Notes: generated from the sequence alone by a model not told the origin. A stretch of 64,000 nucleotides of DNA from Brevundimonas aveniformis DSM 17977 (GCF_000428765.1 NZ_AUAO01000001.1:124001-188000); one strand, 5' to 3'. Shown: positions 22,554-33,061, numbered from the stretch's first letter. Translations and numbers: made by a program.

Positions 22554-25244
22554 ATGGTCGACACACACCCGCATATCCCCGGCGCGAACCGGGCGCTCTG
22601 GCTCAGCACCCTGGCCTTCACAGGCTGTTTCGCGGTCTGGACGATCTTCTCGATCATCGGTGTCCAGATCAAAGCGGAACTTGGTCTGAACGAATCCCAG
22701 TTCGGCCTGCTGGTCGGCACACCGATCCTCACGGGGTCGCTGATCCGGGTCTTTCTGGGGGTCTGGTCGGACCAACTGGGCGGACGCATCCTCAATGTCA
22801 TTGTCATGTTGCTGGCAGCGGCGGCGACCTTTCTGTTGTCCTACGCTCAGACCTACCCACAGTTCCTGGCAGCCGCTCTGGGTGTCGGCATCGCCGGCGG
22901 CTCGTTCGCCGTGGGCGTCGCCTATGTGTCCAAGTTCTTCCCGGTAGAGAAGCAAGGCACCGCCCTGGGCATCTTCGGGGCCGGCAACGTCGGCTCGGCT
23001 GTGACCAAGTTCGCCGCGCCCTTCGTCATGTTGGCCTTCGGTTGGGAGGCTGTCGCCCAAATTTGGGCGACCGTCTTGGCAGGGCTGGCGATCGTCTTCT
23101 TCCTGTTCACCCGTGAGGATCCGGCGACGGCCGAGCGGCGGCGGACCGGCCAGAAGGCTCAGGCGACCTGGATGCAGCTGGCCCCTCTGCGCGACATTCG
23201 GGTCTGGCGCTTCTCGCTCTACTACTTCTTCGTCTTTGGTGCCTTTGTCGCCCTGGCGCTTTGGTTGCCGCACTATCTGACGGGCGTTTACGGCCTGGGC
23301 ATTGCCACCGCCGGCATGCTGGCTGCGGCCTATTCCATTCCCGGCTCACTGTTCCGCGTCTTCGGCGGGTGGCTGTCGGACCGGATCGGCGCGCGCAAGG
23401 TGATGTACGTCACCTTCGGCCTGAGTGCGATCTGCACCTTTCTGCTGGCCTATCCGGCAACGACCTATGTGGTCGAGGGCATCCGCGGTCCCATCGAGTT
23501 CCACATCGAGATCGGCCTGTTCGCCTTCGTCGCCCTGATTTTCGTGCTGGGCTTCGCCATGAGCCTGGGCAAGGCGGCCGTCTACAAGCACATCCCGGTC
23601 TATTACCCGAACCACGTCGGGGCGGTTGGCGGCCTTGTCGGAATGATCGGCGGCCTGGGGGGTTTTGTCTTGCCGATCCTGTTCGGCATTCTGGCCGACC
23701 TGACCGGCATTTGGACCAGCTGCTTCATGCTGCTGTTCGGCCTGGTCTCGACCGCCCTGCTGTGGATGCACTTCGCGGTTCGCCGCATGGAGGTCGCGCG
23801 CGAGCCCGCTCTGGTCGACCTGCCGGAGTTCCCGGAACTGGGCGAGCCCGAACCCGCCCATGTGCTCAATGACTGGCACCCGGAAGATGAATCCTTCTGG
23901 GCCAGGACCGGTCGCCGTATCGCGCTGCGCAATCTGGCGATCTCCATCCCCAACCTGCTGTTGGCTTTTTCCGTGTGGATGCTGTGGTCGATGGTGGCCA
24001 CCCGCCTGAATACGGTTGGATTCAACTTCTCCACCGCGGAGCTGTTCTGGCTGACCGCCCTGCCGGCCTTATCCGGCGCGACCTTGCGCATCTTCTACAG
24101 CTTCATGGTGCCCATCGTCGGCGGGCGGCTATGGACGGTGCTGACGACCTTGTCGCTGCTCGTTCCGGCTATCGGCGTGGGTGTCGCGGTGCAGGACGTG
24201 CACACGCCCTATTGGGTGTTTGTGCTGCTGGCCCTGTCTTGCGGCCTTGGTGGCGGTGCCTTTGCCTCGTCGATGTCGAACATCGGCTTCTTCTTTCCCA
24301 AGCGGGAAAAGGGCAACGCCCTGGCCATGAATGCCGGCTTCGGCAATCTCGGCGTCAGCGCGCTGCAACTGTTGGCCCCGATCGCGGCGGGCTTCGCCCT
24401 GTTCGGCCCGCTGGGCGGCGCGCCCCAGACCGCCGTTGTCGAGGGCGTGTCTCAACAGGTCTGGTTGCAGAACGCCGCCTTTATGTGGGTGCCGCTGATC
24501 CTGATCGCCGCACTCGCCGCTTGGTTCGGTATGAACGACGTCGCCTCGGCTCGCGCCTCCTTTAAGGAGCAGGCGGTCGTGTTCAAGCGCAAGCACAACT
24601 GGCTAATGTGCTATCTCTACATCGGCACCTTCGGGTCGTTCATCGGCTTCTCGGCAGCCTTCCCGCTCCTTGGGCGGACCCTGTTCCCCGACATCAACAT
24701 CCTTCAGATTGCCTTCCTGGGGCCTCTCGTCGGCGCGGCGTCCCGCGCTCTGACGGGCTGGATCTCAGATCGCCTGGGCGGCCAGCACGTCACCCAGTGG
24801 GTGTTCATCTCGCTGATGCTGGGTGTGGGCGGCGCGCTCTACAGCACCGGCGCGCTCGGGGCGCCCCCGTCCTTCCCCCTCTTCTTCGCCAGCTTCATGT
24901 GGCTGTTCTTCTGGACTGGGGTTGGCAATGCCTCGACCTTCCAGATGATCCCGGCCCTGGTGCGCGCGGACATGCCGCGGCTGATGCCCAACGCCTCGCC
25001 TGATGAGCGCCACAAGGCCTCCGAGCTGGAATCGGCGGCCATCGTCGGCTTCTCGTCGGCCATCGGCGCCTATGGCGGCTTCTTCATCCCGCTGGCTTTC
25101 GCCAGTTCGATGGCGGCGACAGGCGGGCCGGCTGACGCACTCTACGTCTTCCTGGGCTTCTACCTGACCTGCACCGCCGTGAACTGGTTCTTCTACGCCC
25201 GCAAGAATTCCATCCTGAACCCGACCTCCAACAAGGCGGCCTGA
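22554..25244 (+). CDS. narK: Fused nitrate/nitrite transporter (NarK1-NarK2 type)
   Basis: An 896-residue protein made of two complete major-facilitator units with about 24 membrane helices in total. The first (about residues 1-420) holds GVAYVSKFFPVEKQGTALG and the nitrate signature GIFGAGNVGSAV. The second (about 450-896) has its own GGAFASSMSNIGFFFPKREK and NAGFGNLGVSALQ motif. A linker rich in Glu and Pro joins them (VDLPEFPELGEPEPAHV). Fusions like this in Paracoccus and relatives combine nitrate/proton symport with nitrate/nitrite exchange. It ends 2 bases before narG and is surely in the same operon. Confidence 0.93.
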   Translation: MVDTHPHIPGANRALWLSTLAFTGCFAVWTIFSIIGVQIKAELGLNESQFGLLVGTPILTGSLIRVFLGVWSDQLGGRILNVIVMLLAAAATFLLSYAQTYPQFLAAALGVGIAGGSFAVGVAYVSKFFPVEKQGTALGIFGAGNVGSAVTKFAAPFVMLAFGWEAVAQIWATVLAGLAIVFFLFTREDPATAERRRTGQKAQATWMQLAPLRDIRVWRFSLYYFFVFGAFVALALWLPHYLTGVYGLGIATAGMLAAAYSIPGSLFRVFGGWLSDRIGARKVMYVTFGLSAICTFLLAYPATTYVVEGIRGPIEFHIEIGLFAFVALIFVLGFAMSLGKAAVYKHIPVYYPNHVGAVGGLVGMIGGLGGFVLPILFGILADLTGIWTSCFMLLFGLVSTALLWMHFAVRRMEVAREPALVDLPEFPELGEPEPAHVLNDWHPEDESFWARTGRRIALRNLAISIPNLLLAFSVWMLWSMVATRLNTVGFNFSTAELFWLTALPALSGATLRIFYSFMVPIVGGRLWTVLTTLSLLVPAIGVGVAVQDVHTPYWVFVLLALSCGLGGGAFASSMSNIGFFFPKREKGNALAMNAGFGNLGVSALQLLAPIAAGFALFGPLGGAPQTAVVEGVSQQVWLQNAAFMWVPLILIAALAAWFGMNDVASARASFKEQAVVFKRKHNWLMCYLYIGTFGSFIGFSAAFPLLGRTLFPDINILQIAFLGPLVGAASRALTGWISDRLGGQHVTQWVFISLMLGVGGALYSTGALGAPPSFPLFFASFMWLFFWTGVGNASTFQMIPALVRADMPRLMPNASPDERHKASELESAAIVGFSSAIGAYGGFFIPLAFASSMAATGGPADALYVFLGFYLTCTAVNWFFYARKNSILNPTSNKAA

Positions 25245-25246
25245 AC

Positions 25247-28200
25247 ATGAGCCATACCCTCGATCGTCTCGCCTTCTTCACGCGCAAGACCGAGCTGTTC
25301 TCCAACAAGCACGGCGTCATGAATGACGACGACCGTACCTGGGAACATGCCTATCGAAGCCGCTGGCAACACGACAAGATCGTGCGTTCGACCCACGGGG
25401 TGAACTGCACCGGCTCGTGCTCCTGGAAGATCTACGTCAAGGGCGGGATCGTCACCTGGGAAACCCAGCAGACGGACTATCCGCGTACCCGGCCTGAACT
25501 GCCCAATCACGAGCCGCGCGGATGCGCGCGCGGGGCCAGCTACAGCTGGTATCTCTATTCCGCAAATCGGGTGAAGTACCCGCTGATCCGCTCTCGCCTG
25601 CTGCGGCACTGGCGCGCGGCGCGCGCGACCCTGTCGCCGGTAGCGGCTTGGGCCTCCATCCAGGCAGACACCGCCAAGCGACAGGACTACGTCAAGATGC
25701 GCGGCAAGGGTGGGCTGGTGCGCGTGACCTGGGACGAGGTCAACGAGCTGATCGCGGCGGCCAACGCCTACACCGTCAAGGCCTGGGGGCCGGATCGGGT
25801 GTTCGGCTTTTCGCCCATCCCGGCCATGTCCATGCTGTCCTATGCGGCGGGCGCGCGTTACCTCCAGCTGATGGGCGGGGTCTGCGGGTCGTTCTACGAC
25901 TGGTATTGCGACCTGCCGCCGGCATCACCCCAGACCTGGGGCGAACAGACCGACGTTTCGGAATCGGCCGACTGGTACAACTCAGGATTCCTGTTGCTGT
26001 GGGGCTCCAACGTCCCCCAGACCCGCACGCCGGACGCCCACTTCTATACCGAGGCCCGCTATCGCGGGGCCAAGTCGGCGGTGATCTGTCCCGACTATTC
26101 CGAGGCGTCAAAGTTCTCGGACATCTGGCTGGCGGTGAAGCAGGGAACGGATGCGGCCCTGGGCATGGCCTTCGGCCACGTCATCCTGAAGGAATTCCAC
26201 GTCGACCGCGAGGTCCCCTACTTCCGCGACTATCTGCGCCAGTATTCGGACTTGCCGATGCTGGTACGGCTGGTTCCTCAGGACGGGGCCCTGGTTCCCG
26301 ACCGGATGCTACGGGCCGCGGATTTCCCGCGCGCGCTCGGCCAGAAGAACAATCCCGACTGGAAGACCGTCGCCCTGGACGAACTTTCCGGCAAGGTCGT
26401 TGCACCCAATGGCTCGGCCGGCTTCCGCTGGGGTGAGGACGGCCAGTGGAATCTCGAGGAAAAGGCTGATGGAGCCGAGGTCAAGCTGCGGCTCGGCCTG
26501 AAGGGCGTGCATGATTCCGTCGAGGGGGTCCGTTTCCCCTATTTCGGCAACACGGCAGGCAATGGCTTCGCCACCACGGACCACCCGGACGTCCTGGTCC
26601 GCAATGTGCCGGTCAAGCGAATGAAGCTGAAGGACGGTGAGGCCTTCGTCACCACAGCCTATGATCTGTTCCTGGCCAACTACGGCGTCGATCAGGGGTT
26701 CGGGGGCGAGCACATGCCTACCGACTACGACGACGCGGCCCCCTATTCGCCGGCCTGGGCCGAGGCCATCACGACGGTGCCGCGCGACCAGATCATCGCC
26801 GTGGCGCGCGGTTTTGCCGGCAATGCCGAGAAGACTGATGGACGCTCGATGGTGATCATCGGTGCCGCCATGAACCACTGGTTCCACATGGACATGAACT
26901 ACCGCGCGGTCATCAACATGCTGGTGATGTGCGGCTGCGTCGGTCAGTCCGGCGGCGGCTGGTGCCACTACGTCGGCCAGGAGAAACTGCGTCCACAATC
27001 CGGCTGGGCTCCTGTGGCCTTCGGGCTGGACTGGCACCGCCCGCCCCGCCAGCAGAACTCGACCTCCTTCTTCTACGCCCACACCGATCAGTGGCGCTAC
27101 GAAACGGTGGCCATGTCGGAGATCCTGTCGCCGACCGCGCCTGAGGGCGACTGGTCGGGCTCGATGATCGACTACAATGCCCGGGCCGAGCGGATGGGCT
27201 GGCTGCCCTCGGCACCGGCGCTCAAGACCAATCCCCTGGAAGTGGCCCGCGCCGCCGAAGCCGCCGGCATCGACCCCAAGGTCTACACGGTTCAGGCGCT
27301 CAAGGACCGTTCGCTGGAAATGTCCTGCATGGACCCCGATGCGCCGGAGAACTGGCCACGCAATATGTTCGTGTGGCGTTCCAACCTGCTGGGGTCATCC
27401 GGCAAGGGCCACGAGTATTTCCTCAAGCACCTGCTCGGCACCGCTCACGGCGTTCAGGGCAAGGACCTGGGCGATGATGGTGCCGCCCGCCCCTCCGAGG
27501 TCACCTGTCGCGATCAGGCTCCCGAAGGCAAGCTGGACCTGCTGGTCACGCTCGACTTCCGGATGTCGACCACGGCGGTCTATTCCGACATCGTTCTGCC
27601 GACGGCCACCTGGTACGAGAAGAACGACCTCAACACCTCGGACATGCACCCCTTCATCCACCCGCTGACGGCAGCGGTGGACCCGTCGTGGGAATCACGC
27701 AGCGACTGGGACATCTTCCGGGGTCTGGCCAAGACCTTCTCCGAGGTCTGCCCCGAGGTCCTTGGCGTCGAGAAGGACGTCGTCCTCACCCCGATCCAGC
27801 ACGACAGCCCGGCCGAACTGGCCCAGGCCTACGATGTCCGCGACTGGTGGAAAGAGGAATGCGAGCCCATTCCAAACCAGACCATGCCCCAGATTACCGT
27901 GGTCGAGCGGGACTATCCGAACCTCTACAAGAAGTTCACCTCCATCGGTCCGTTGATGACCAAGGTCGGGAACGGCGGCAAGGGACTGGCCTGGAACACC
28001 GAGCACGAAATCAAGCTGCTGGCTGATCTGAACGGTCCGGTCCTCGAAGAGGGTGTATCCGAGGGCCTGCCTCTGATGGAGACGGCCGTTCAGGCCTGCG
28101 AGGCGGTGCTGATGATGGCACCGGAGACAAACGGAGAGGTTGCGGTCAAGGCCTGGGAGGCACTGTCCAAACACACCGGGCGCGACCACACCCATCTGGC

Positions 28201-28981
28201 TCACCCCAAGGAAGACGAGAAAATCCGCTTTGCCGACATCGTCGCCCAGCCGCGCAAGATCATCTCGTCGCCCATCTGGTCGGGACTGGAATCTGAGCAC
28301 GTCTGCTACGCGGCCAACTACACCAATGTGCATGAGCGCATACCCTGGCGGACCCTCTCGGGCCGGCAGGAACTGTACCAGGACCATCCGTGGATGCGGG
28401 CCTTCGGCGAGGCGCTGTGCGTCTATCGTCCGCCGCTGGACCTCAAGACCCTGAGCATCAAGGGCCGCAAGCCCAACGGCGAAACGGAAATCGAGCTGAA
28501 CTTCATCACCCCGCACCAGAAGTGGGGGATCCACTCGACCTATTCCGACAACCTGATGATGCTGACCCTCAACAGGGGGGGACCGGTTATCTGGATTTCG
28601 GAGACGGACGCCCGGCGCGCCGGCATCGTCGACAACGATTGGGTCGAGCTGTTCAACACCAACGGTGCCATCGCGGCGCGGGCGGTTGTGTCCCAACGCA
28701 TCCGTGAGGGCACCACCTTCATGTACCACGCCCAGGAAAAGATCGTGAACACGCCGGGCTCCCAGATCACGGGCGAGCGCGGCGGCATCCACAACTCGGT
28801 TACCCGCATCGTCCTGAAGCCGACGCACATGATCGGCGGCTACGTCCAGCTTGCCTACGGCTTCAACTACTACGGCACCGTCGGCTCCAACCGCGATGAG
28901 TTCGTCGTGGTCCGCAAGATGACCAAGGTGGATTGGCTGGACCAACCCCTTGATGCCCCGGCTAAGGAGGCCGCCCAATGA
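25247..28981 (+). CDS. narG: Membrane-bound nitrate reductase alpha subunit (NarG)
   Basis: A 1244-residue molybdenum enzyme reducing nitrate to nitrite on the cytoplasmic face. The N-terminal [4Fe-4S] motif, with a histidine plus cysteines, is HGVNCTGSCSW, followed by CARGASYSWYLYS. The molybdenum-ligand aspartate region is NVPQTRTPDAHFYTEARY. GERGGIHNSVTRIVLKPTHMIGGY near the end is typical. Length is normal for NarG (about 1245). Its stop overlaps the narH start by ATGA. Cofactor supply genes lie immediately upstream in the window. Confidence 0.97.
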   Translation: MSHTLDRLAFFTRKTELFSNKHGVMNDDDRTWEHAYRSRWQHDKIVRSTHGVNCTGSCSWKIYVKGGIVTWETQQTDYPRTRPELPNHEPRGCARGASYSWYLYSANRVKYPLIRSRLLRHWRAARATLSPVAAWASIQADTAKRQDYVKMRGKGGLVRVTWDEVNELIAAANAYTVKAWGPDRVFGFSPIPAMSMLSYAAGARYLQLMGGVCGSFYDWYCDLPPASPQTWGEQTDVSESADWYNSGFLLLWGSNVPQTRTPDAHFYTEARYRGAKSAVICPDYSEASKFSDIWLAVKQGTDAALGMAFGHVILKEFHVDREVPYFRDYLRQYSDLPMLVRLVPQDGALVPDRMLRAADFPRALGQKNNPDWKTVALDELSGKVVAPNGSAGFRWGEDGQWNLEEKADGAEVKLRLGLKGVHDSVEGVRFPYFGNTAGNGFATTDHPDVLVRNVPVKRMKLKDGEAFVTTAYDLFLANYGVDQGFGGEHMPTDYDDAAPYSPAWAEAITTVPRDQIIAVARGFAGNAEKTDGRSMVIIGAAMNHWFHMDMNYRAVINMLVMCGCVGQSGGGWCHYVGQEKLRPQSGWAPVAFGLDWHRPPRQQNSTSFFYAHTDQWRYETVAMSEILSPTAPEGDWSGSMIDYNARAERMGWLPSAPALKTNPLEVARAAEAAGIDPKVYTVQALKDRSLEMSCMDPDAPENWPRNMFVWRSNLLGSSGKGHEYFLKHLLGTAHGVQGKDLGDDGAARPSEVTCRDQAPEGKLDLLVTLDFRMSTTAVYSDIVLPTATWYEKNDLNTSDMHPFIHPLTAAVDPSWESRSDWDIFRGLAKTFSEVCPEVLGVEKDVVLTPIQHDSPAELAQAYDVRDWWKEECEPIPNQTMPQITVVERDYPNLYKKFTSIGPLMTKVGNGGKGLAWNTEHEIKLLADLNGPVLEEGVSEGLPLMETAVQACEAVLMMAPETNGEVAVKAWEALSKHTGRDHTHLAHPKEDEKIRFADIVAQPRKIISSPIWSGLESEHVCYAANYTNVHERIPWRTLSGRQELYQDHPWMRAFGEALCVYRPPLDLKTLSIKGRKPNGETEIELNFITPHQKWGIHSTYSDNLMMLTLNRGGPVIWISETDARRAGIVDNDWVELFNTNGAIAARAVVSQRIREGTTFMYHAQEKIVNTPGSQITGERGGIHNSVTRIVLKPTHMIGGYVQLAYGFNYYGTVGSNRDEFVVVRKMTKVDWLDQPLDAPAKEAAQ

Positions 28982-30504
28982 AGGTCCGCGCCCAGATCGG
29001 CATGGTGCTGAACCTCGACAAATGCATCGGGTGTCACACCTGTTCCGTCACCTGCAAACACGTCTGGACCAATCGCGAAGGCGTTGAATACGCCTGGTTC
29101 AACAACGTCGAGACAAAGCCCGGCGTCGGCTACCCCAAGGATTGGGAGAACCAGAAACGCTGGAACGGCGGCTGGCGGCGCAAGAAGAACGGCCAGATCG
29201 AACCGCGCATGGGGGCGAAGTGGCGCATCCTGGCCAAGATTTTCGCCAACCCCGACCTGCCTGAGATCGACGACTACTACGAGCCGTTCAACTTCGACTA
29301 CGCCCACCTCCAGACCGCGCCGGAGATGAAGCACTTCCCGACCGCCCGGCCTCGTTCGGCCATCACCGGCGAGCGGATGGAGAAAATCGAGTGGGGACCG
29401 AACTGGGAGGAAATTCTCGGCGGCGAGTTTGCCAAGCGATCCCAGGACTACAATTTCGAGGGTGTTCAGAAGGAGATCTACGGGGCCTTCGAAAACACCT
29501 TCATGATGTATCTGCCCAGGCTGTGTGAGCACTGCCTGAACCCGACCTGCGTGGCTGCCTGTCCGTCAGGAGCCATCTACAAGCGCGAGGAGGACGGCAT
29601 CGTCCTGATCGACCAGGACAAGTGCCGCGGCTGGCGCATGTGCGTGTCGGCCTGTCCGTACAAGAAGATCTACTACAACTGGGAATCCGGCAAATCCGAG
29701 AAGTGCGTCTTCTGCTATCCGCGCATTGAGGCAGGGCTGCCGACAGTGTGCTCGGAAACCTGCGTGGGCCGCATCCGCTATCTCGGGGTGCTGCTCTATG
29801 ACGCTGACCGCATCGAGCCCGCAGCCGCCACCCCGGACGAAGGCGATCTGTACCAGGCTCAACTCGATGTCTTCCTGGACCCCAACGATCCCGAGGTGAT
29901 CGCCCAGGCCCGCGCCGACGGCATCCCTGAAGCCTGGATCGAAGGGGCACGCCGCAGTCCCATCTGGAAGATGGCGATGGAATGGAAGGTCGCCTTCCCG
30001 CTGCACCCGGAATACCGGACCCTGCCGATGGTCTGGTACGTGCCGCCGCTGTCACCGATCCAGAATGCGGCGGCCGCCGGCGCGCTGGAGATGGACGGCG
30101 AGATGCCCGATGTCCGCTCGCTGCGGATCCCGGTCAAGTATCTGGCCAATCTGCTGACGGCGGGGGTCGAGGAACCCGTGGTCCAGGCGCTGGAGCGGAT
30201 GATGGCCATGCGCGCCTATATGCGGGCCCGCTCGGTTGACGGCCGCATCGACCACAACATCGCCGAACGCGTTGGCCTGACCGCCTCCCAGATCGACGAG
30301 ATGTATCACATCATGGCGATCGCCAACTTCGAGGACCGTTTCGTCATTCCAACGACGCACCGCGAATGGGCCGAGGATGCCTACGAGCTGCGCTCCGACT
30401 GTGGCTTCACCTTCGGCAACGGTTGCTCGGGCGGGCGCACCGAAATCGGCCTGTTCGGGATGGACAAGCGATCCCGCGCCAAACCCGTCGCAAAGGTGTC
30501 CTGA
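28978..30504 (+). CDS. narH: Nitrate reductase beta subunit (NarH)
   Basis: A 508-residue iron-sulfur protein carrying electrons from NarI to NarG. Four cysteine groups are visible: CIGCHTCSVTCKHVW near the N terminus, CEHCLNPTCVAACPSGAIY, CRGWRMCVSACPYKK and the later CVFCYPRIEAG. In CRGWRMC a tryptophan replaces one cysteine, as expected for the [3Fe-4S] cluster of NarH. Length is normal. Confidence 0.97.
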   Translation: MKVRAQIGMVLNLDKCIGCHTCSVTCKHVWTNREGVEYAWFNNVETKPGVGYPKDWENQKRWNGGWRRKKNGQIEPRMGAKWRILAKIFANPDLPEIDDYYEPFNFDYAHLQTAPEMKHFPTARPRSAITGERMEKIEWGPNWEEILGGEFAKRSQDYNFEGVQKEIYGAFENTFMMYLPRLCEHCLNPTCVAACPSGAIYKREEDGIVLIDQDKCRGWRMCVSACPYKKIYYNWESGKSEKCVFCYPRIEAGLPTVCSETCVGRIRYLGVLLYDADRIEPAAATPDEGDLYQAQLDVFLDPNDPEVIAQARADGIPEAWIEGARRSPIWKMAMEWKVAFPLHPEYRTLPMVWYVPPLSPIQNAAAAGALEMDGEMPDVRSLRIPVKYLANLLTAGVEEPVVQALERMMAMRAYMRARSVDGRIDHNIAERVGLTASQIDEMYHIMAIANFEDRFVIPTTHREWAEDAYELRSDCGFTFGNGCSGGRTEIGLFGMDKRSRAKPVAKVS

Positions 30505-30505
30505 G

Positions 30506-31213
30506 ATGGCTCTGATCTATCGTGCCCTTGGCCTGATGCTGGGCTATCCAACCGAGGACCAGCGCGCCCTCATCCCGGCCATCCTGCAATCCGTCCAGTC
30601 CGAGGATCGCATTCCCGGACCAATCCGCCGCTCCCTGGTGCGGCTGGGCGAACGCCTGACCGAGGCGGACATCTATGAGCTCCAGGAAGACTACGTCCAG
30701 ACCTTCGACCGAACCCGCACCCTGTCGCTGAACCTGTACGAGCACGTCCACGGCGAGAGCCGGGACCGGGGCCAGGCCATGGCCAATCTGGTCGAACTGT
30801 ACGGACAGCATGGCCTGGAGATGGCGTCGCAAGAACTGCCGGATCATCTTCCGGTCTTTCTCGACTTTCTGTCTGTCGTCCCAGACGAACAGGCGGCCTC
30901 ATTGCTGGGGGAAGCGGCCCACGTTCTAGAGGCCCTGGCCGAACGACTCCACAAGCGGTCCAGCCCGTATCGCGCTGTGTTTGGGGCCCTGGTCGCGCTG
31001 TCGGACGCCGCTCCCGACTCGGAGGCCGTCGCCGCCCTGATGCGCGAGCCCGAGGAAGATCCCGACGACCTGTCGGCCCTCGACCGGGCCTGGGAGGAAA
31101 CCGCCGTCACCTTTGGCCCCTCAACGGATGAGGGCTGCCCCAAGGCTGAAGCCATGCTTCAGGCCATGAACGGCCACACCCAGCCCGGTCGCGCCAGCGA
31201 CCACACCGCCTAG
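30506..31213 (+). CDS. narJ: Nitrate reductase maturation chaperone (NarJ)
   Basis: A 235-residue TorD-family chaperone that holds NarG while the molybdenum cofactor is inserted; it is not part of the final enzyme. ALGLMLGYPTEDQRALI, YVQTFDRTRTLSLNLYEH and DHLPVFLDFLS are the usual NarJ landmarks. ATG 30506 follows the narH stop by one base. Confidence 0.95.
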   Translation: MALIYRALGLMLGYPTEDQRALIPAILQSVQSEDRIPGPIRRSLVRLGERLTEADIYELQEDYVQTFDRTRTLSLNLYEHVHGESRDRGQAMANLVELYGQHGLEMASQELPDHLPVFLDFLSVVPDEQAASLLGEAAHVLEALAERLHKRSSPYRAVFGALVALSDAAPDSEAVAALMREPEEDPDDLSALDRAWEETAVTFGPSTDEGCPKAEAMLQAMNGHTQPGRASDHTA

Positions 31214-31225
31214 AGGAGCGCGACG

Positions 31226-31945
31226 ATGGATCTCAATTTCCTGGCGTTCGGCGTCTATCCCTACGTTGCCCTTGCTGTGCTGGCGATCGGCTCGGTCATC
31301 CGCTTTGACCGGGAGCAGTACACCTGGCGGACGGGCTCGTCGCAGTTGCTGCGGAGACGGCAACTGGTCACCGGCTCGGTGCTGTTCCACCTTGGCATCC
31401 TGGCCATCTTCGCCGGCCATTTCGTCGGCCTGTTGACGCCGGTGGCCGTGTGGGACGCCCTGGGCGTCAGCCACGGCTTCAAACAGATGCTGGCGATCGT
31501 CGCGGGGGGGATTGCCGGGGCCTGCTGCCTCATCGGGGGTCTGCTCCTGCTGCACCGTCGGCTGTTTGATCCGCGCATCCGGGCCACGTCGAGCTTTGGC
31601 GACACCACCATCCTGATCCTGCTGATGGTCCAGCTCTGCCTGGGGCTGGCGACGATCCCGCTGTCGCTGGGCCATCGTGACGGCGAGGAGATGATCAAGT
31701 TCATGAACTGGGCCCAGGGCATTTTCACCTTCAACCCACTGGCCTCGACCTACATTTCGGACGTGCACTGGATCTTCAAGGCGCACCTGACGCTCGGCCT
31801 GACCATTCTGTTGGTCTTCCCGTTCACCCGGCTGGTCCACATGTTGTCGGCTCCGATCTGGTATCTGAACCGCAGGGGCTGGCAGTTGGTGCGGACCCGC
31901 CGCACCATGCCGATCGACCGGCACAAGGTGGGTATCCGCCGATGA
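31226..31945 (+). CDS. narI: Nitrate reductase gamma subunit (NarI)
   Basis: A 239-residue cytochrome b membrane subunit that oxidises quinol. Five membrane segments are predicted. The four haem-ligand histidines lie at H55, H65, H187 and H205, nearly identical in position to E. coli NarI. Its ribosome site is AGAGGAG. The stop overlaps the parvulin start (ATGA). Confidence 0.96.
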   Translation: MDLNFLAFGVYPYVALAVLAIGSVIRFDREQYTWRTGSSQLLRRRQLVTGSVLFHLGILAIFAGHFVGLLTPVAVWDALGVSHGFKQMLAIVAGGIAGACCLIGGLLLLHRRLFDPRIRATSSFGDTTILILLMVQLCLGLATIPLSLGHRDGEEMIKFMNWAQGIFTFNPLASTYISDVHWIFKAHLTLGLTILLVFPFTRLVHMLSAPIWYLNRRGWQLVRTRRTMPIDRHKVGIRR

Positions 31946-33060
31946 GCGCCGCCCGCAGCAAGGTCATCGACGGCGTCGAAATCCCCGAACGCCTGATCGC
32001 AGAAGAAGCCCAGAACCATCCGTCCGACTCCGCCGAGGAAGCTCTGCGTGCGGCGGGCCACGCCCTGGCCATCCGAGCCTTGTTGCTGGACCGCGCCCAT
32101 CAGATGGGACTGGAACCCGATAGCGTCATCGAAGAGGACGGGCGGGAGGAAACGCCGGAAGAAGCCCTGATCCGAGCCGTGCTCGATTCGCAGATCAGGG
32201 TCAGCCCACCCGACGCAGCAGAGTGTCGTCGGGTCTATGATGTCCAGCGCGCTGCGTTCCGCACGCCGACCCTGACAGAAGCGTCGCACATCCTGATCTC
32301 GCCGAACCACGACACCGAGACGGACTGGGACACGGCGCGTAAGCAGGCCGAGGATCTGATCACCCGGCTGGCGGACCCGCTGGTTCGGTTCTCGGACCTG
32401 GCCAAGGCTCATTCCGCCTGCTCGTCGGCCGGCCTGGGCGGCTCACTCGGCCAGCTCAGCCCCGGCGATCTGACTCCAACAGTGGAAGCCGCACTCGCCA
32501 AGCTCGCACCGGGCACCATCTCGACCGAGCCGGTGCGGTCGCGCTTCGGGTGGCATGTGCTGAGGCTGGATCGTCGGATCGACGGACGCGAATTGCCCTT
32601 CGAACACGTCCACGATCAGATCGCGCTTCATCTGGAGAGCCGCGCCTGGACGGCGGCGGCGACCCGCTTTGTCGCGGAACTGGCATCCGAAGCTCGCAGC
32701 CAGGGTATCGCCCTGCGTCTGACCGAGGAGGGCCGCATCGGCGACGGGGCCCTTTCGCTCGGCGACCTGCTGCAAGATCGCGACGGTGTTTCAGAGCGGG
32801 TCGAGGCCTGGCTCGACGAGGCCGATCCGCCTCTCTCGGAGCAGGTGCGCAACGCGGCGACCGCAGCCGGGGCCACCTTCGCCGGCTTTGTCCGCGATCA
32901 GATCTGCACCTTCGTAGCGGAGTCCGACGATGAGCGTTGGACGCAGTTGATCTCAGCCACCCAAGGGACTGAGGACCCTGCCCTGGGCTGCGTGCGCGCC
33001 ATCCTCAAAGGCAAGCTCCAGCCGGCCGCCCGCGCCTATACCCTGATCAAGAGAACCTGA
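31942..33060 (+). CDS. Parvulin-type peptidyl-prolyl isomerase linked to narGHJI
   Basis: A 372-residue protein with a central rotamase domain (about 110-215: EASHILISPNHDT, FSDLAKAHSACSSAGLGGSLGQL, GTISTEPVRSRFGWHVLRL). It carries flanking helical regions and no signal peptide or membrane segment, resembling NifM-like PpiC proteins. A parvulin gene directly after narI is also known in Pseudomonas aeruginosa. It probably assists nitrate reductase folding or assembly. It is translationally coupled to narI. Confidence 0.88.
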   Translation: MSAARSKVIDGVEIPERLIAEEAQNHPSDSAEEALRAAGHALAIRALLLDRAHQMGLEPDSVIEEDGREETPEEALIRAVLDSQIRVSPPDAAECRRVYDVQRAAFRTPTLTEASHILISPNHDTETDWDTARKQAEDLITRLADPLVRFSDLAKAHSACSSAGLGGSLGQLSPGDLTPTVEAALAKLAPGTISTEPVRSRFGWHVLRLDRRIDGRELPFEHVHDQIALHLESRAWTAAATRFVAELASEARSQGIALRLTEEGRIGDGALSLGDLLQDRDGVSERVEAWLDEADPPLSEQVRNAATAAGATFAGFVRDQICTFVAESDDERWTQLISATQGTEDPALGCVRAILKGKLQPAARAYTLIKRT

Positions 33061-33061
33061 G

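Noticed and set aside
27695..28978. 427-codon minus-strand frame opposite narG
   Set aside because: It is antisense to a certain gene and shows no family motif.
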